64,000 bases of DNA from Candidatus Electryonea clarkiae (GTDB lineage: Bacteria > Electryoneota > Electryoneia > Electryoneales > Electryoneaceae). The number at the start of each line of letters is the position of its first letter. Positions within the stretch are counted from its first letter, which is position 1. The position numbers and the translations under genes are program-made. The stretch is from assembly GCA_030765455.1 (NCBI GenBank), contig JAVCCM010000059.1:31140-95139 (forward strand), in the 5' to 3' direction. Positions 35,752 through 45,007 of the stretch are shown in pieces. The notes beneath the pieces are model-generated. The model searched no databases. It saw nothing but the letters and a program-made list of their open reading frames with translations, and was not told the origin of the DNA.

Positions 35752-36591
35752 TCATACGATATAAAAGACTTCGGGTTGAGTCCCGAGACCGGGTTTACGT
35801 CTAATAGTGAAATGCGAATGAAGCAGTTCACGTACTTTAGAATCAGCATCTTCAAGATCACCGAAAGTCAGGCAGCCATACTTACAAGCATCCACACATG
35901 CCGGCAATTTCCCCTCTGCAAGTCTCTCATCACAGAAAGTGCATTTTTCCACCACACCACGCATCCTCGTGGGAAAATCAGTGTTGATCTCTTTAATATG
36001 CGGTCGCGGGTCACGGTAGTTAAAGCTTCTCGAACCATAAGGACATGCTGCAAGGCAGTAACGGCAGCCGATACAACGATGCCAGTCCATCATCACAATT
36101 CCATCCTGCTCCCGCTTCCATGTAGCCTGGGTCGGGCAAACTTTTACACAGGGTGGATTATCACAATGATTGCATAGCAATAATGCAGGAGAATGATTCA
36201 ACTCTTCATCGCCAAATTCGTTCTCAACTTCATGGAAGGCATGACTGAACTGTTCCTTCCATATCCATTTGACCTCATCCTTTTTCTTTGGAAAATCAGG
36301 CACATTATGGGTTTCATGGCAGGCAAGAATGCAATCCTTGCAATCCTCGTGTTTCCGGCATTCACCCAGGTTAACAACCATTGCCCAACGTGTTGGATCT
36401 TTCTTCAAACCCTGTTCTACAGGATCGACTTCAGGAGGCTTGCATACACAAGAGTCGGTCGCGGTATTGCACAATGATGTATCAGCTTTTTCTTCAGTCT
36501 CGCTGCTGAAAAGTTTTATAGGAGGGGCAGCAGTTAATCCAAGTGCAGCAGCACCTGCTATTTTGACGAATTTTCTTCTATCTACTCCCAT
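35752..36591 (-). CDS. dsrO: DsrO, periplasmic iron-sulfur subunit (Tat substrate)
   Basis: 279 aa. Twin-arginine signal at the very start (DRRKFVKIAGAAALGLTAAP). Ferredoxin-like four-cluster pattern of the PhsB/NrfC type: CRKHEDCKDCILACHETHN, CNHCDNPPCVKVCPTQAT, CIGCRYCLAACPYGSRSF, CTFCDERLAEGKLPACVDAC. It transfers electrons between DsrJ and DsrP on the outer face of the membrane. The start codon overlaps the dsrJ stop (TGATG). Confidence 0.94.
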   Translation of the reverse strand: MGVDRRKFVKIAGAAALGLTAAPPIKLFSSETEEKADTSLCNTATDSCVCKPPEVDPVEQGLKKDPTRWAMVVNLGECRKHEDCKDCILACHETHNVPDFPKKKDEVKWIWKEQFSHAFHEVENEFGDEELNHSPALLLCNHCDNPPCVKVCPTQATWKREQDGIVMMDWHRCIGCRYCLAACPYGSRSFNYRDPRPHIKEINTDFPTRMRGVVEKCTFCDERLAEGKLPACVDACKYGCLTFGDLEDADSKVRELLHSHFTIRRKPGLGTQPEVFYIV

Positions 36592-36998
36592 CACTTCACC
36601 CCCTTTTCAAAATCCTGGGGAACGATATGGCAATCCCAACAATAGGGATCAACACCCACATAATTATGACACTGGTCGCAAAAAGCATCCTTATTAGAAT
36701 GACAATCAAGGCAGGTATGCGTAAGGCTCTTAGTGAATTCCCGTCCATTTTCAGTCTTAAATGTCCTGTCATCATGGCGGACAACTTCATCCCGCCATTG
36801 CATAACCAGATCCATATGGTCGGTTCGCATCACATCCGCCGGTAAAACACATTCATTCTTTCCAGGTGTGTCTTTTGTAGCTATTTCAATCTCAGGACGT
36901 TCGCCTGCCTGTCCATTGACGGCATTATACCAGACCGGGAAAGTGATGATAATCAGGAAAATGATCAATCCGGTTATAATCTTTCCACCATCAAACAT
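36591..36998 (-). CDS. dsrJ: DsrJ, triheme cytochrome c of the DsrMKJOP complex
   Basis: 135 aa from ATG 36998 (the longer frame runs inside dsrK). One N-terminal transmembrane anchor (about residues 5-22) and three CXXCH heme sites: CLDCH, CDQCH and CWDCH, all in the last 40 residues. A conserved Cys in GKNECVLPADVMRTDHM may be the unusual Cys ligand known from DsrJ. Matured by a System II pathway, for which resB and ccsA are encoded 25 kb away. Overlaps dsrK by 8 bases. Confidence 0.93.
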   Translation of the reverse strand: MFDGGKIITGLIIFLIIITFPVWYNAVNGQAGERPEIEIATKDTPGKNECVLPADVMRTDHMDLVMQWRDEVVRHDDRTFKTENGREFTKSLTHTCLDCHSNKDAFCDQCHNYVGVDPYCWDCHIVPQDFEKGVK

Positions 36999-38658
36999 TT
37001 TCTGTGTCCTCCCCTGTTGCTGCAGATACCTTCTCAGACTCTTCATCAAATCCCAGCATGGGTTCTTCACGAAGATCAACTGTGCGTTCTTTTGCACCTT
37101 CCATAATCAGTGCATTTCCAACCAGTTCATGAATCCCTGCAACCTCGACACCTGGTACCCAGTACTCAAGTAGCGGTGGCAGAGTAGCTTTGTCGATAGC
37201 ACACATACAGAGAAGTTGGTTTACACCATGTTTTTCATTTACATATTTTACGGCATTGGCTCTCGGCAGACCGCCTCTAAGCCTCATCTCCATATTCTCA
37301 TCGGTCCCTAGTCCGGCACCACTGCCACAGCAGAAAGTCTGTTCGCGAATAGTATTTTCCGGCATTTCATGGAAATTATTGCTGACAGCATTGATGATAT
37401 ATCTTGGTTCCTCAATCAATCCCATAGCACGTGCCGGATTGCATGAATCATGATATGTGGGAATGATATGATCATTACGGCTCGGATCAAGTTTAATTTT
37501 ATTGTTCTTGATCAGATCAGCAGTAAACTCAGCAATGTGAACCATTTTAGTGGCTTTGGCGTTCTCGAATTTTGTGCCGGTTATTGGTGAGACCGGCTCC
37601 TCAAGACCATTTTGTCGTTCACCGTTCATTGTATGCATATACTGATGAATGACCCGCCACATGTGACCACACTCTCCACCTAGAATCCATTTGACGCCTA
37701 ACCTGTCAGCCTCCATGTACATCTTCGCATTGAGACGTTTGATCATATCATGGGAATGGAAAAGCCCGAAATTCCCACCCTCGGACGCGAAAGTGCTCCA
37801 GGTGTAATCGAGCCCTATCTCATGAAAAAGGGCGAGATAGCCAAGCAGTGTGAAATAATGCGGATTTGCAAAGTAATCGGCGGACGGCGCAATGAAAAGG
37901 ATTTCCGCTCCTTTTCTGTTCACAGGAAGGTCAATCTTTAAACCAGTTATATCCTCCAGTTCCTCCTGGGCAAATTCCAAACTGTCCAAAACGCCGTGCG
38001 GTTGGATTCCCAGATGATTTCCCGTTCGGAAGCAATTAGATGCTGGAGTGGTGATCCAGTCAATGTTCATACCAACGAGATCCAACAATTCTCTTACAAT
38101 AATCGTGATTTCAGCGGTGTCGATACCGTAAGGACAGAACACCGAACAACGCCGGCACTCAGTACATTGGAAGAAGTAGTAAAACCATTCTTTCAAAACA
38201 TCGACTGTCAGCTCCCGCGCACCAACCATTTTGCCAAGTAACTTACCTGCTGTAGTGTATTCTTTACGATATACCGACCTTAGCAATTCCGCTCTTACCA
38301 CAGGCATATTTTTCGGATCGCCTGATCCTATGAAAAAATGACATTTATCAGCGCAAGCGCCACACCTTACACAGATATCCATGAAAATTTGCAGTGTACG
38401 GAACTTCTTCAAACGGTCATGTAGTCCCTCGAAAATAATCTCTTTCCAGTTATCAGGAAGGGGCCAATCTTTGTCATGAGGCTGCCACTTACCCATCTCA
38501 GTATTCAGATCAAGATATTCCATTGCGGCGGGAACTGCGCTATAACACCAGTTCCCCTTTTTCGCTTCGAAATCGATCTTGGAATCCATCCAGTCTTTGC
38601 GAGGCGGGCAATATTCTATCTTCAGCAGGTCTTCCTGTTTGTATTTATCTTCAGCCAT
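36991..38658 (-). CDS. dsrK: DsrK, HdrD-like catalytic iron-sulfur subunit
   Basis: 555 aa, cytoplasmic. Two 4Fe-4S motifs (CVRCGACADKCHFFIG and CTECRRCSVFCPYGID) and the CCG region (GGECGHMWR, DSCNPARAMG, QTFCCGSGAGLGTDE) that binds the noncubane cluster in HdrB/HdrD homologues. It is thought to reduce the DsrC trisulfide. AAGGAG precedes the ATG. It starts two bases after dsrM. A C-terminal acidic tail of about 30 residues is present. Confidence 0.95.
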   Translation of the reverse strand: MAEDKYKQEDLLKIEYCPPRKDWMDSKIDFEAKKGNWCYSAVPAAMEYLDLNTEMGKWQPHDKDWPLPDNWKEIIFEGLHDRLKKFRTLQIFMDICVRCGACADKCHFFIGSGDPKNMPVVRAELLRSVYRKEYTTAGKLLGKMVGARELTVDVLKEWFYYFFQCTECRRCSVFCPYGIDTAEITIIVRELLDLVGMNIDWITTPASNCFRTGNHLGIQPHGVLDSLEFAQEELEDITGLKIDLPVNRKGAEILFIAPSADYFANPHYFTLLGYLALFHEIGLDYTWSTFASEGGNFGLFHSHDMIKRLNAKMYMEADRLGVKWILGGECGHMWRVIHQYMHTMNGERQNGLEEPVSPITGTKFENAKATKMVHIAEFTADLIKNNKIKLDPSRNDHIIPTYHDSCNPARAMGLIEEPRYIINAVSNNFHEMPENTIREQTFCCGSGAGLGTDENMEMRLRGGLPRANAVKYVNEKHGVNQLLCMCAIDKATLPPLLEYWVPGVEVAGIHELVGNALIMEGAKERTVDLREEPMLGFDEESEKVSAATGEDTENV

Positions 38659-38660
38659 TG

Positions 38661-39650
38661 CTACTCCTTATCCAACGGCAGACCAGCCGCTTTCATAACA
38701 TCATGGAATTCTTCTTCATACTCCTGGTAGGTATGTACTTTAACCTCAGGATTCCATGGATTTATATGACGTTTCGCACGATTGTTATTTGCCAGGTTAC
38801 GTGTCGGGCTCAAAAACACACCTCCCATGTGCATCAACTTGCTGAAGGGAAAATATGCTATAAGAGTACATACATAAAAAAAGTGCAGATAGAATAATGG
38901 ATTGACACCTTCGGGAAGGATCGGGTGAAAACTTAATAATCCCGTTCCAAGTTCCTTAATGCTTATGATATCAACCTTAATGAAGTATCTCATCAATACG
39001 CCCGTTGTCGCAATTCCGATGATCAGCAGCAATGGGAAATAGTCATTCAGCAGCGACATGTAACGTAACCTCGAATCCATTACTCGTCTCAGAAACAGGA
39101 AAGTCAGCGCTGCAAGTATCAGGAAGTCAGTAATATATACTATCGGCAGCCCAATCTGGAAAAAACTGTCTACATCCTGTAGCAGCATCACCCATTTCGG
39201 AGTAGGTTGGACGAAATACTTGAAATGGCGTAGAAAAATGATCAGAAACGACCAATGAAACGCCATACCGCCAGCCCACAACCATTTACTTGAACCGTAA
39301 ACGAGCTTTGAATTGTCTTTAAGTTCCGTCTTCGTATTCCTGAATAGAGATCTGAAGAACAGAACTTCAAGCAGCATCCGTCCTATTACACCCAAAGTGT
39401 TGTGAGGTGATTCCAGGTTGTCGTTCTTAATCCAATCAAGCGATTTCTGTTGCCCGGAAGTGGTTGGGATTCTGAAAGGAACCGGAGCCTTTGCCCATTT
39501 CAATACTCGATAAACCACTCCGATCAGAAAAATGGCAATCGCAGCATACGGAATAATCACACCAAAAACAAAATTCAGCCCCACCCCGGCGCCGACCAAC
39601 GCTATCGCTGTGAGTAAAACAATAACAACGAGGGAAATTCCGACTTTCAT
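38661..39650 (-). CDS. dsrM: DsrM, membrane cytochrome b subunit
   Basis: 329 aa with about seven transmembrane segments. NarI-like: FHWSFLIIFLRHFKYF (His pair for heme b) and PLFYLHFFYVCTLIAYFPFSKLMHMGG near the C-terminus, followed by SPTRNLANNNRAKRHINPW, typical of DsrM. It takes electrons from menaquinol to DsrK. GGGAGG precedes the ATG by nine bases. Confidence 0.94.
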   Translation of the reverse strand: MKVGISLVVIVLLTAIALVGAGVGLNFVFGVIIPYAAIAIFLIGVVYRVLKWAKAPVPFRIPTTSGQQKSLDWIKNDNLESPHNTLGVIGRMLLEVLFFRSLFRNTKTELKDNSKLVYGSSKWLWAGGMAFHWSFLIIFLRHFKYFVQPTPKWVMLLQDVDSFFQIGLPIVYITDFLILAALTFLFLRRVMDSRLRYMSLLNDYFPLLLIIGIATTGVLMRYFIKVDIISIKELGTGLLSFHPILPEGVNPLFYLHFFYVCTLIAYFPFSKLMHMGGVFLSPTRNLANNNRAKRHINPWNPEVKVHTYQEYEEEFHDVMKAAGLPLDKE

Positions 39651-39683
39651 AGATCAATTCCTCCCATCTTGAGAAGTTTTTCA

Positions 39684-40220
39684 TCAATTAGCATTCATTT
39701 CCTCCCCTTTATCGCTTCTTTCGGCAGCACGTTCTGCCATTTTATCAAGAACGTAAGTTTGCCGCTCAAATGATCTACTGCGTATTTCAAATATCTTTTC
39801 TTTGCAGGACATGTAAATATCAAATGCCATGAATACCATTCGGTCTATTTTATCCTCAACAGACCACCAATCATCTACATTAACAGATATTTCTGTTTTT
39901 CCGTCTAATTCTTCTCTAATAACTTTCTTGAGCAATAGTAGAAAACCGACTGCCTGTGCAGCGGAAAATTCCTGAACTGCCCTGATTCTTACAATTTCAT
40001 CAATAGAATTACTGACCTCATCCAAATCATTCAGGTTGATCAATGCATCGAGTAATATCGGCAGTTCTTTATTTAATGTCGATCCGATTGGGTTATCGAA
40101 TCGATTTTTCTTATTCTTAAAGAAATTTGACGATTCTGATGGATAAGTCATTATTACCCGATCAAGCCATTTCTCAAAAATTGAATCTTTACGTTCTTGT
40201 AGTAATTCCTTCATACTCAT
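39684..40220 (-). CDS. RsbRD N-terminal domain protein linked to dsrM
   Basis: 178 aa, soluble, helical. The pattern LLQERKDSIFEKWLDRVIMTYP, ELPILLDALINL and IVRIRAVQEFSAAQAVGFLLLLKKVIREEL is that of RsbRD_N (RsbT co-antagonist N-terminal) domains. The C-terminal STAS domain of stressosome RsbR is absent. Stand-alone copies directly before dsrMKJOP are known from sulfate reducers, so a sensory or complex-regulating role is plausible. It lies 33 bases before dsrM. Confidence 0.82.
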   Translation of the reverse strand: MSMKELLQERKDSIFEKWLDRVIMTYPSESSNFFKNKKNRFDNPIGSTLNKELPILLDALINLNDLDEVSNSIDEIVRIRAVQEFSAAQAVGFLLLLKKVIREELDGKTEISVNVDDWWSVEDKIDRMVFMAFDIYMSCKEKIFEIRSRSFERQTYVLDKMAERAAERSDKGEEMNAN

Positions 40221-40418
40221 CTATTTACCGGTTTATTCCCCGTAGGATGTGTAAAACTTCACAAAATCATTGCAATATTTCCCGGATCAAAATAATCCGG
40301 GCTGTGCAAAGCTTTCTGTCATACTAATTAAATAGTCGAAATATTATAAAAGTATAACAAGTCATATCGAACAACATTGTCATTCCTGTTGCAGGAATAA
40401 CATCAATCTAAACAGCGA

Positions 40419-40958
40419 TTATTTTGAATCAGGACTTTTGAAGCTGACACCAGAATCAATAGCCGCCTGCTCAAGTTTCCTGGCTTTCTCTTCGTCTCCC
40501 AAAGCCTTATAACACAATGTTAAAGCGCCTAATGCAACAGGATGTTTGGGTTCAAGCTTAATTACTTTTTCCATTATATCAATTGATTCCTGATGCTTGC
40601 TGAGTCTCATCAGGGAAACACCAAGATTTGCCATGGCAGGAAGAAAATCATCTTTGATTTTCAGGGCATTCTTCAGACTTTCAGCCGCTTTTTCAAAATC
40701 TTCCAATTGGTAATATGCTGCCCCGAGATTGACATGAGCCTGTACCATTTCTGGTTCGAGTTCAATAGCAGACATGAATGAAGAACCGGCTTTATCCCAT
40801 TCCTGGAGTCCGAGGTGGGCAACACCTAGATTGTACCACAATGTTGATGATGCATCGCCTGACTGGATCATCTGCTCATATCTGTCCACCTGAGCCTTAT
40901 ATTCAAGCGGCAACTGTGCAGACTGGTACTCTTCCTGTGATGGCATTTTTATCGACAA
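40419..40958 (-). CDS. TPR-repeat protein inside the dsr cluster
   Basis: 179 aa. About four to five tetratricopeptide repeats: SSTLWYNLGVAHLGLQEWDKA, MVQAHVNLGAAYYQLEDFEKA, LPAMANLGVSLMRLSKHQES, HPVALGALTLCYKALGDEEKA. No signal or enzymatic motif; a protein-interaction scaffold. The start is ambiguous: TTG at 40958 with GAAGAGG upstream, or ATG at 40946. It lies between dsrN and the RsbRD_N gene and may aid assembly of DsrMKJOP (inference). Confidence 0.82.
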   Translation of the reverse strand: MSIKMPSQEEYQSAQLPLEYKAQVDRYEQMIQSGDASSTLWYNLGVAHLGLQEWDKAGSSFMSAIELEPEMVQAHVNLGAAYYQLEDFEKAAESLKNALKIKDDFLPAMANLGVSLMRLSKHQESIDIMEKVIKLEPKHPVALGALTLCYKALGDEEKARKLEQAAIDSGVSFKSPDSK

Positions 40959-41001
40959 TTGAAAACCTCTTCCTTCCTCTTGAAAACGCTTGATGATACT
41001 A

Positions 41002-42444
41002 TTAATTATTAATTTTTAACCTGTTTCGGTATTCTCTCGCTGCCTTTATGATTCCCTCAGCCCACTCAGGCTGCCCGGATGCGTGTATATGAGTGTAACC
41101 GGCGAATGTAGAGTCGATAGATATTCCGTCACGATTATCACCTGCACCATATCCTCTACTAAGAGAAATTGAAGTTACACCATCGATCTTCATGCCGGGT
41201 AGATGCACTTTCGAATAATGAAACTCATGCCCCTTCAACTCTGTGCCGATTGGAAAAAAAAGATTCGGCTTATCGACTTTGCCGGAGACGTAACCGTGTC
41301 CAACCGGTTTATTTGACCAACTTACATCTATCGGCAATACTCCCGCCATCGGAAACCACTGCCCTTTATATTCGATCTCGCGGGCAAGAAGCATTAAGCC
41401 TCCGCATTCAGCATAAATCGGAATTTTCTTCGATGCCGCTTCTTTCAAAGAATTTAGAAATGCTTCATTGGCTGACAATTTTCCGGCATGAGTCTCAGGA
41501 AATCCTCCACCAATATAAATAGCATCTAAATTTTCCGGCAGAGAATTATCTGTAAGCGCACTGATTTCGATCAGTTCGCCACCCTCAGATTCGAGCGATT
41601 CAAGATTCTCCGGATAATAAAATGGAAATGCCGCATCCCGGATAATACCAATACGAACTCTTTGCTTTTTAAGTCCGTTTTGATATATATCTTTTGTGAC
41701 CTGCCTCTCTGAAGATGACAGATCATTTGAGTCTAGATCATTAAATCCTGCTGTGTTCTCAGATATTAATTTTTCAATCAATTTAATATCCAGATACTCA
41801 TTAACAGCATTTCTCGCAGTTTCGATCGCTTCCAGAGATTCAGGATGTTCATCGGTTGTGATCAAACCAAGGTGTCTGCCGGGTATCATTCGCTTGTTAT
41901 CGAGCTTTCTTATTGCACCGAGAACAGGAACTCCCACATCCTTTTCTATAGCATCGCGGATGATTTTTTCGTGACGTTTACCCGCCACCCTGTTTAACAC
42001 CACCCCGATTAAAGAAATATCAGGGTCCATAGCTTTAACGCCCAAAACCAACGCAGCAGCAGTGCGTGTCATTTTTGTGACGTCAATAACCAAGAGTATT
42101 GGAACCTTGATAATTTTTGCCAAACCAGCAGTACTGTGGCTGCCACGTGCATCCAAACCGTCAAAGAGCCCTCGATTCCCTTCGATAACCGCTATATCAG
42201 CCTTTAACCCTTCGCGTATCCATGTATTCAGAATAACATCTTTGCTCATCAAGTAAGTGTCGAGATTTCGACAGGGATGATTTGCTGCGAGGGTTAACCA
42301 GGCGGAATCTATATAGTCAGGACCTTTCTTAAACGGGGCAACCTTCTTCCCCTGATCTGTCCATGCGGCGGCAAGTCCGAGAGCGACCAGCGATTTACCG
42401 CTGTCGCCGCTTAAACCAGCCACCGCTAAACCAGGACATCTCAT
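41002..42444 (-). CDS. dsrN: DsrN, cobyrinate a,c-diamide synthase-like siroheme amidase
   Basis: 480 aa. Homologue of CobB/CbiA: P-loop GLSGDSGKSLVALGLAAAW at the start, RNLDTYLMS and IEGNRGLFDGLDARGS, and a C-terminal glutamine amidotransferase domain with nucleophile Cys in YAECGGLMLLAREI and His in GHEFHYSKVHLP. Within a dsr operon it is called DsrN and is thought to amidate siroheme to the siroamide of DsrAB. It follows dsrC by 12 bases. Confidence 0.92.
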   Translation of the reverse strand: MRCPGLAVAGLSGDSGKSLVALGLAAAWTDQGKKVAPFKKGPDYIDSAWLTLAANHPCRNLDTYLMSKDVILNTWIREGLKADIAVIEGNRGLFDGLDARGSHSTAGLAKIIKVPILLVIDVTKMTRTAAALVLGVKAMDPDISLIGVVLNRVAGKRHEKIIRDAIEKDVGVPVLGAIRKLDNKRMIPGRHLGLITTDEHPESLEAIETARNAVNEYLDIKLIEKLISENTAGFNDLDSNDLSSSERQVTKDIYQNGLKKQRVRIGIIRDAAFPFYYPENLESLESEGGELIEISALTDNSLPENLDAIYIGGGFPETHAGKLSANEAFLNSLKEAASKKIPIYAECGGLMLLAREIEYKGQWFPMAGVLPIDVSWSNKPVGHGYVSGKVDKPNLFFPIGTELKGHEFHYSKVHLPGMKIDGVTSISLSRGYGAGDNRDGISIDSTFAGYTHIHASGQPEWAEGIIKAAREYRNRLKINN

Positions 42445-42456
42445 CTCAAAAATAAA

Positions 42457-42774
42457 TCAAACACAGCCAGTTGGCTTTGGCAGTCCTGCGACCTTGCAGG
42501 CGCCTTTTGCCGGACCAGATGGAAACAGTTCATAGACACGCTTCAAGGGCAGTCCTGTTTCTTTACAGAGCTTGCGTACCATCGGCGCAATCCCAAACTG
42601 CAGGTAATAATCACGAAGGTATTTGACGAGCTTCCAATGCTCATCACCCATTGTCTCAACTCCTTCGGTTAACGCAAGTGCATTAGCAAGTTGTTCGTTC
42701 CAAAGATCGGGATCCTGGATAAAACCATCTTCATCCACTTCCACTGAAATGTCACCAGCTTCAAACATCGGCAT
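42457..42774 (-). CDS. dsrC: DsrC, sulfur carrier protein
   Basis: 105 aa from ATG 42774 (GAGG nine bases upstream), the same length as well-studied DsrC proteins. It carries the two conserved C-terminal cysteines in C-X10-C spacing (CKVAGLPKPTGCV), the penultimate one being the substrate-binding residue, so it is a true DsrC and not merely TusE. Other family signatures: EVDEDGFIQDPDLWNEQLA and YYLQFGIAPMVRKLCKETGL. It accepts sulfur from sulfite at DsrAB as a trisulfide and passes it to DsrK. Confidence 0.95.
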   Translation of the reverse strand: MPMFEAGDISVEVDEDGFIQDPDLWNEQLANALALTEGVETMGDEHWKLVKYLRDYYLQFGIAPMVRKLCKETGLPLKRVYELFPSGPAKGACKVAGLPKPTGCV

Positions 42775-42834
42775 TGTATTAATCCTCATGTTGTACGGTC
42801 ACTCGACCGTCATAATTATTTGTTTTAACTATTT

Positions 42835-44571
42835 TTACTTCATGTCTATATATCCACAGGGGCAGACTTCTTCACACTTTTTACAGCCCTTGCAGTTATC
42901 AAGTTTGAAGGCGTACTTGTCGCCTGGTAATAGAGGTTTTTCGATACAGCTATCCTGGCAGTATGTCCAGCATTGCCCGCACTCAATACATGCTCCGCAA
43001 CTCATACATCTTAGTGCTTCCTCAAGAACCTCTTCGGCAGTGATTGTTTCCGAAATCTCTCTTTCAGGATCTTCGAACCGTTCTGCCACCGGTAATTCAT
43101 GTTTTTCGACCCTGGGTTTCTGCTCGAAATGATCGAACAGGAGATTTTTGTGATTTATGCCATCATCAGGATCAAGCCATTCCTTTGGAGTAATAAGTGG
43201 CGGTTTGGGATCGAATTGCACAGGAAGATCAAGGAATCGAGCATGGATAGTTTCTGCTGCTCGACGTCCCTGGTAGAGCGCAATTGTTACCAGTCCAAGA
43301 TCAAGCACATCTCCGCCAGCAAAGAAATTGTCATCGACATCCTTTGACTGCATGAAATCATCAGCATGAACCCATTCCCTCGGACCAGCTTTTAAATTCT
43401 CAAGTCCTTCGAATTCAGGCTCCTGACTTATTGATGGAATCAGGTAAGTACATTCAAGATCAAAATACTCTTCGATAGGCACAGGGCGACGACGACCTGA
43501 GTCATCGGGTTCTCCAAGTTCCATCTTCTGGCATTTCATCTTGTAGGCTTTATCATCCTTCGTGAAAACTTCAATAGGTGTGCAGAGGAAATTGAACTTA
43601 ATGCCTTCTTCCTCAGCGCCAACGATATCCTCCTCAATAGCAGGCATTTCGTTCCTTGTGCGGCGATATACAACCGTTACATCCGCTCCCATCCGAAGGC
43701 TGACTCGTGCAGCGTCCATTGCTGAATCACCGCCACCAACCACTACGACTTTGTCACCTACATCCGGCGGTTCCCCGGAATTAACCATATTCAGAAAAGC
43801 AGCCCCAGTAACAACATTTTCAGCGTCTTCACCCGGAACACCAAGTTTTCTGCCCTTGTGTGCACCGATACCGATAAAGACTGCATCAAATTCATCGGAG
43901 ATTTTCTCGTAGGGAATATCTTTACCGATGGTGACATTAGTCTCAAGCTCTACACCAAGATCAAGAATTCGCTTTATTTCCGCACTTAGCAGGTCTCGAG
44001 GCATACGATATGCTGGAATCCCATAACGCAACATTCCGCCTGGTTCAGAAAAGGCTTCAAACATTTTCACCTTGTAACCTTTTCTTGCAAGATGGAAAGC
44101 ACAGCCAAGACCGGCAGGACCGGATCCTATAATTGCAACCTTTTCTTCTCTTTCCACATCAGCGTCTATTTTCTTCAGCTTTAATCCGTTGTTCAATCCC
44201 CAGTCACCAAGAAATCGTTCAACCTGATTAATAGAGACAGCAGAATCACCCTCTTTCTCTTTACGGTTGCATTCGCTTTCGCAGGGATGCGGGCAAACGC
44301 GACCAAGAATAGAAGGTAACGGATTTACTTCTGTCCATTTGTACCAGGCTTGATTGAATGATTCCTCAAGCGAGATACCATGCTTTTCATGCAAGCTGAT
44401 AATGTTTAATGCATCCCGCACAAGAGTTCCCTGGGGACAGCCTGACATGCATGGAGCAAGTTTTTCTACATGCACTGGTCTGAGATCAGAAATAACATGA
44501 GACCCGCTACCGCTACCGCCGCTGAGGGCTTTTGCCTTTAGTTTTTTCTTCTTTTTTCTTACAATTGGCAT
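42835..44571 (-). CDS. dsrL: DsrL-like NAD(P)H:acceptor iron-sulfur flavoprotein
   Basis: 578 aa. N-terminal cysteine-rich cluster domain (CMSGCPQ, CPHPCESECNR), FAD-binding IIGSGPAGLGCAFHLARKGY, NAD(P)-binding VVVVGGGDSAMDAARVSLR and YRRTRNEMPA, and a C-terminal double ferredoxin (CMSCGACIECGQCWTYC, CKGCKKCEEVCPCGY). This is the GltD-like architecture of DsrL, which channels electrons between NAD(P)H and DsrAB. The short basic start (KKKKKLKAKA) is odd. Coexistence with DsrD suggests the DsrL-2 clade seen in reductive systems; that assignment is inference. It lies 172 bases after dsrD and 60 before dsrC. Confidence 0.85.
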   Translation of the reverse strand: MPIVRKKKKKLKAKALSGGSGSGSHVISDLRPVHVEKLAPCMSGCPQGTLVRDALNIISLHEKHGISLEESFNQAWYKWTEVNPLPSILGRVCPHPCESECNRKEKEGDSAVSINQVERFLGDWGLNNGLKLKKIDADVEREEKVAIIGSGPAGLGCAFHLARKGYKVKMFEAFSEPGGMLRYGIPAYRMPRDLLSAEIKRILDLGVELETNVTIGKDIPYEKISDEFDAVFIGIGAHKGRKLGVPGEDAENVVTGAAFLNMVNSGEPPDVGDKVVVVGGGDSAMDAARVSLRMGADVTVVYRRTRNEMPAIEEDIVGAEEEGIKFNFLCTPIEVFTKDDKAYKMKCQKMELGEPDDSGRRRPVPIEEYFDLECTYLIPSISQEPEFEGLENLKAGPREWVHADDFMQSKDVDDNFFAGGDVLDLGLVTIALYQGRRAAETIHARFLDLPVQFDPKPPLITPKEWLDPDDGINHKNLLFDHFEQKPRVEKHELPVAERFEDPEREISETITAEEVLEEALRCMSCGACIECGQCWTYCQDSCIEKPLLPGDKYAFKLDNCKGCKKCEEVCPCGYIDMK

Positions 44572-44657
44572 ATTTTTCTACCTTCACTTTCAAACCGTAC
44601 AACCTAACGGCTCTAAAGCTCGAATATTCAACATAACAGATAATAATAGGCAATTTC

Positions 44658-44683
44658 GGCTGCCGATTCGTAAATCGACAGCC
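44658..44683. other. Hairpin in the dsrD-dsrL intercistronic gap
   Basis: GGCTGCCGATT (44658-44668), four-base loop CGTA, AATCGACAGCC (44673-44683): an 11-bp stem with one mismatch. No T-run follows on the minus strand, so it is more likely an RNA processing or stability element separating a dsrABD segment from downstream genes than a terminator. Confidence 0.5.
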
Positions 44684-44743
44684 AATTACCAATTTAAAAC
44701 TGTTCAAATATCAAGAGATTGCAGCTTTAACTTTACGGCTGCA

Positions 44744-44995
44744 TTAATCGTTGGCAGCGCCTTCTCTATGAGGCAGCTCAAGAAAACTTCCACCAAAGTA
44801 GGTGTAAACGCATTTTCCGCTCAAGACAAGTTCTTTAATCGCCATCTTGCCCATCTTCTTATCAACACCTTCATCGCCGAAAGCTTTGATCGCCAATTTC
44901 GTCAGATCACCAGGTTTTAATTTCTTGCTGACTTCCTGGGCTTCTGATACCTGCTTGAACATAAAATCTGCGATCTCTTCAATGGTCTTTGCCAT
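44744..44995 (-). CDS. dsrD: DsrD, allosteric activator of DsrAB
   Basis: 83 aa. The pattern IEEIADFMFKQVSEAQEVSKK, LTKLAIKAFGDEGVDKKMGKMAIKELVLSGK and YFGGSFLELP is the winged-helix DsrD. DsrD stimulates sulfite reduction by DsrAB and is used as a marker of the reductive direction. It starts 12 bases after dsrB, with GAGGTGATGAA before ATG. Confidence 0.92.
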   Translation of the reverse strand: MAKTIEEIADFMFKQVSEAQEVSKKLKPGDLTKLAIKAFGDEGVDKKMGKMAIKELVLSGKCVYTYFGGSFLELPHREGAAND

Positions 44996-45007
44996 TTCAT
45001 CACCTCA

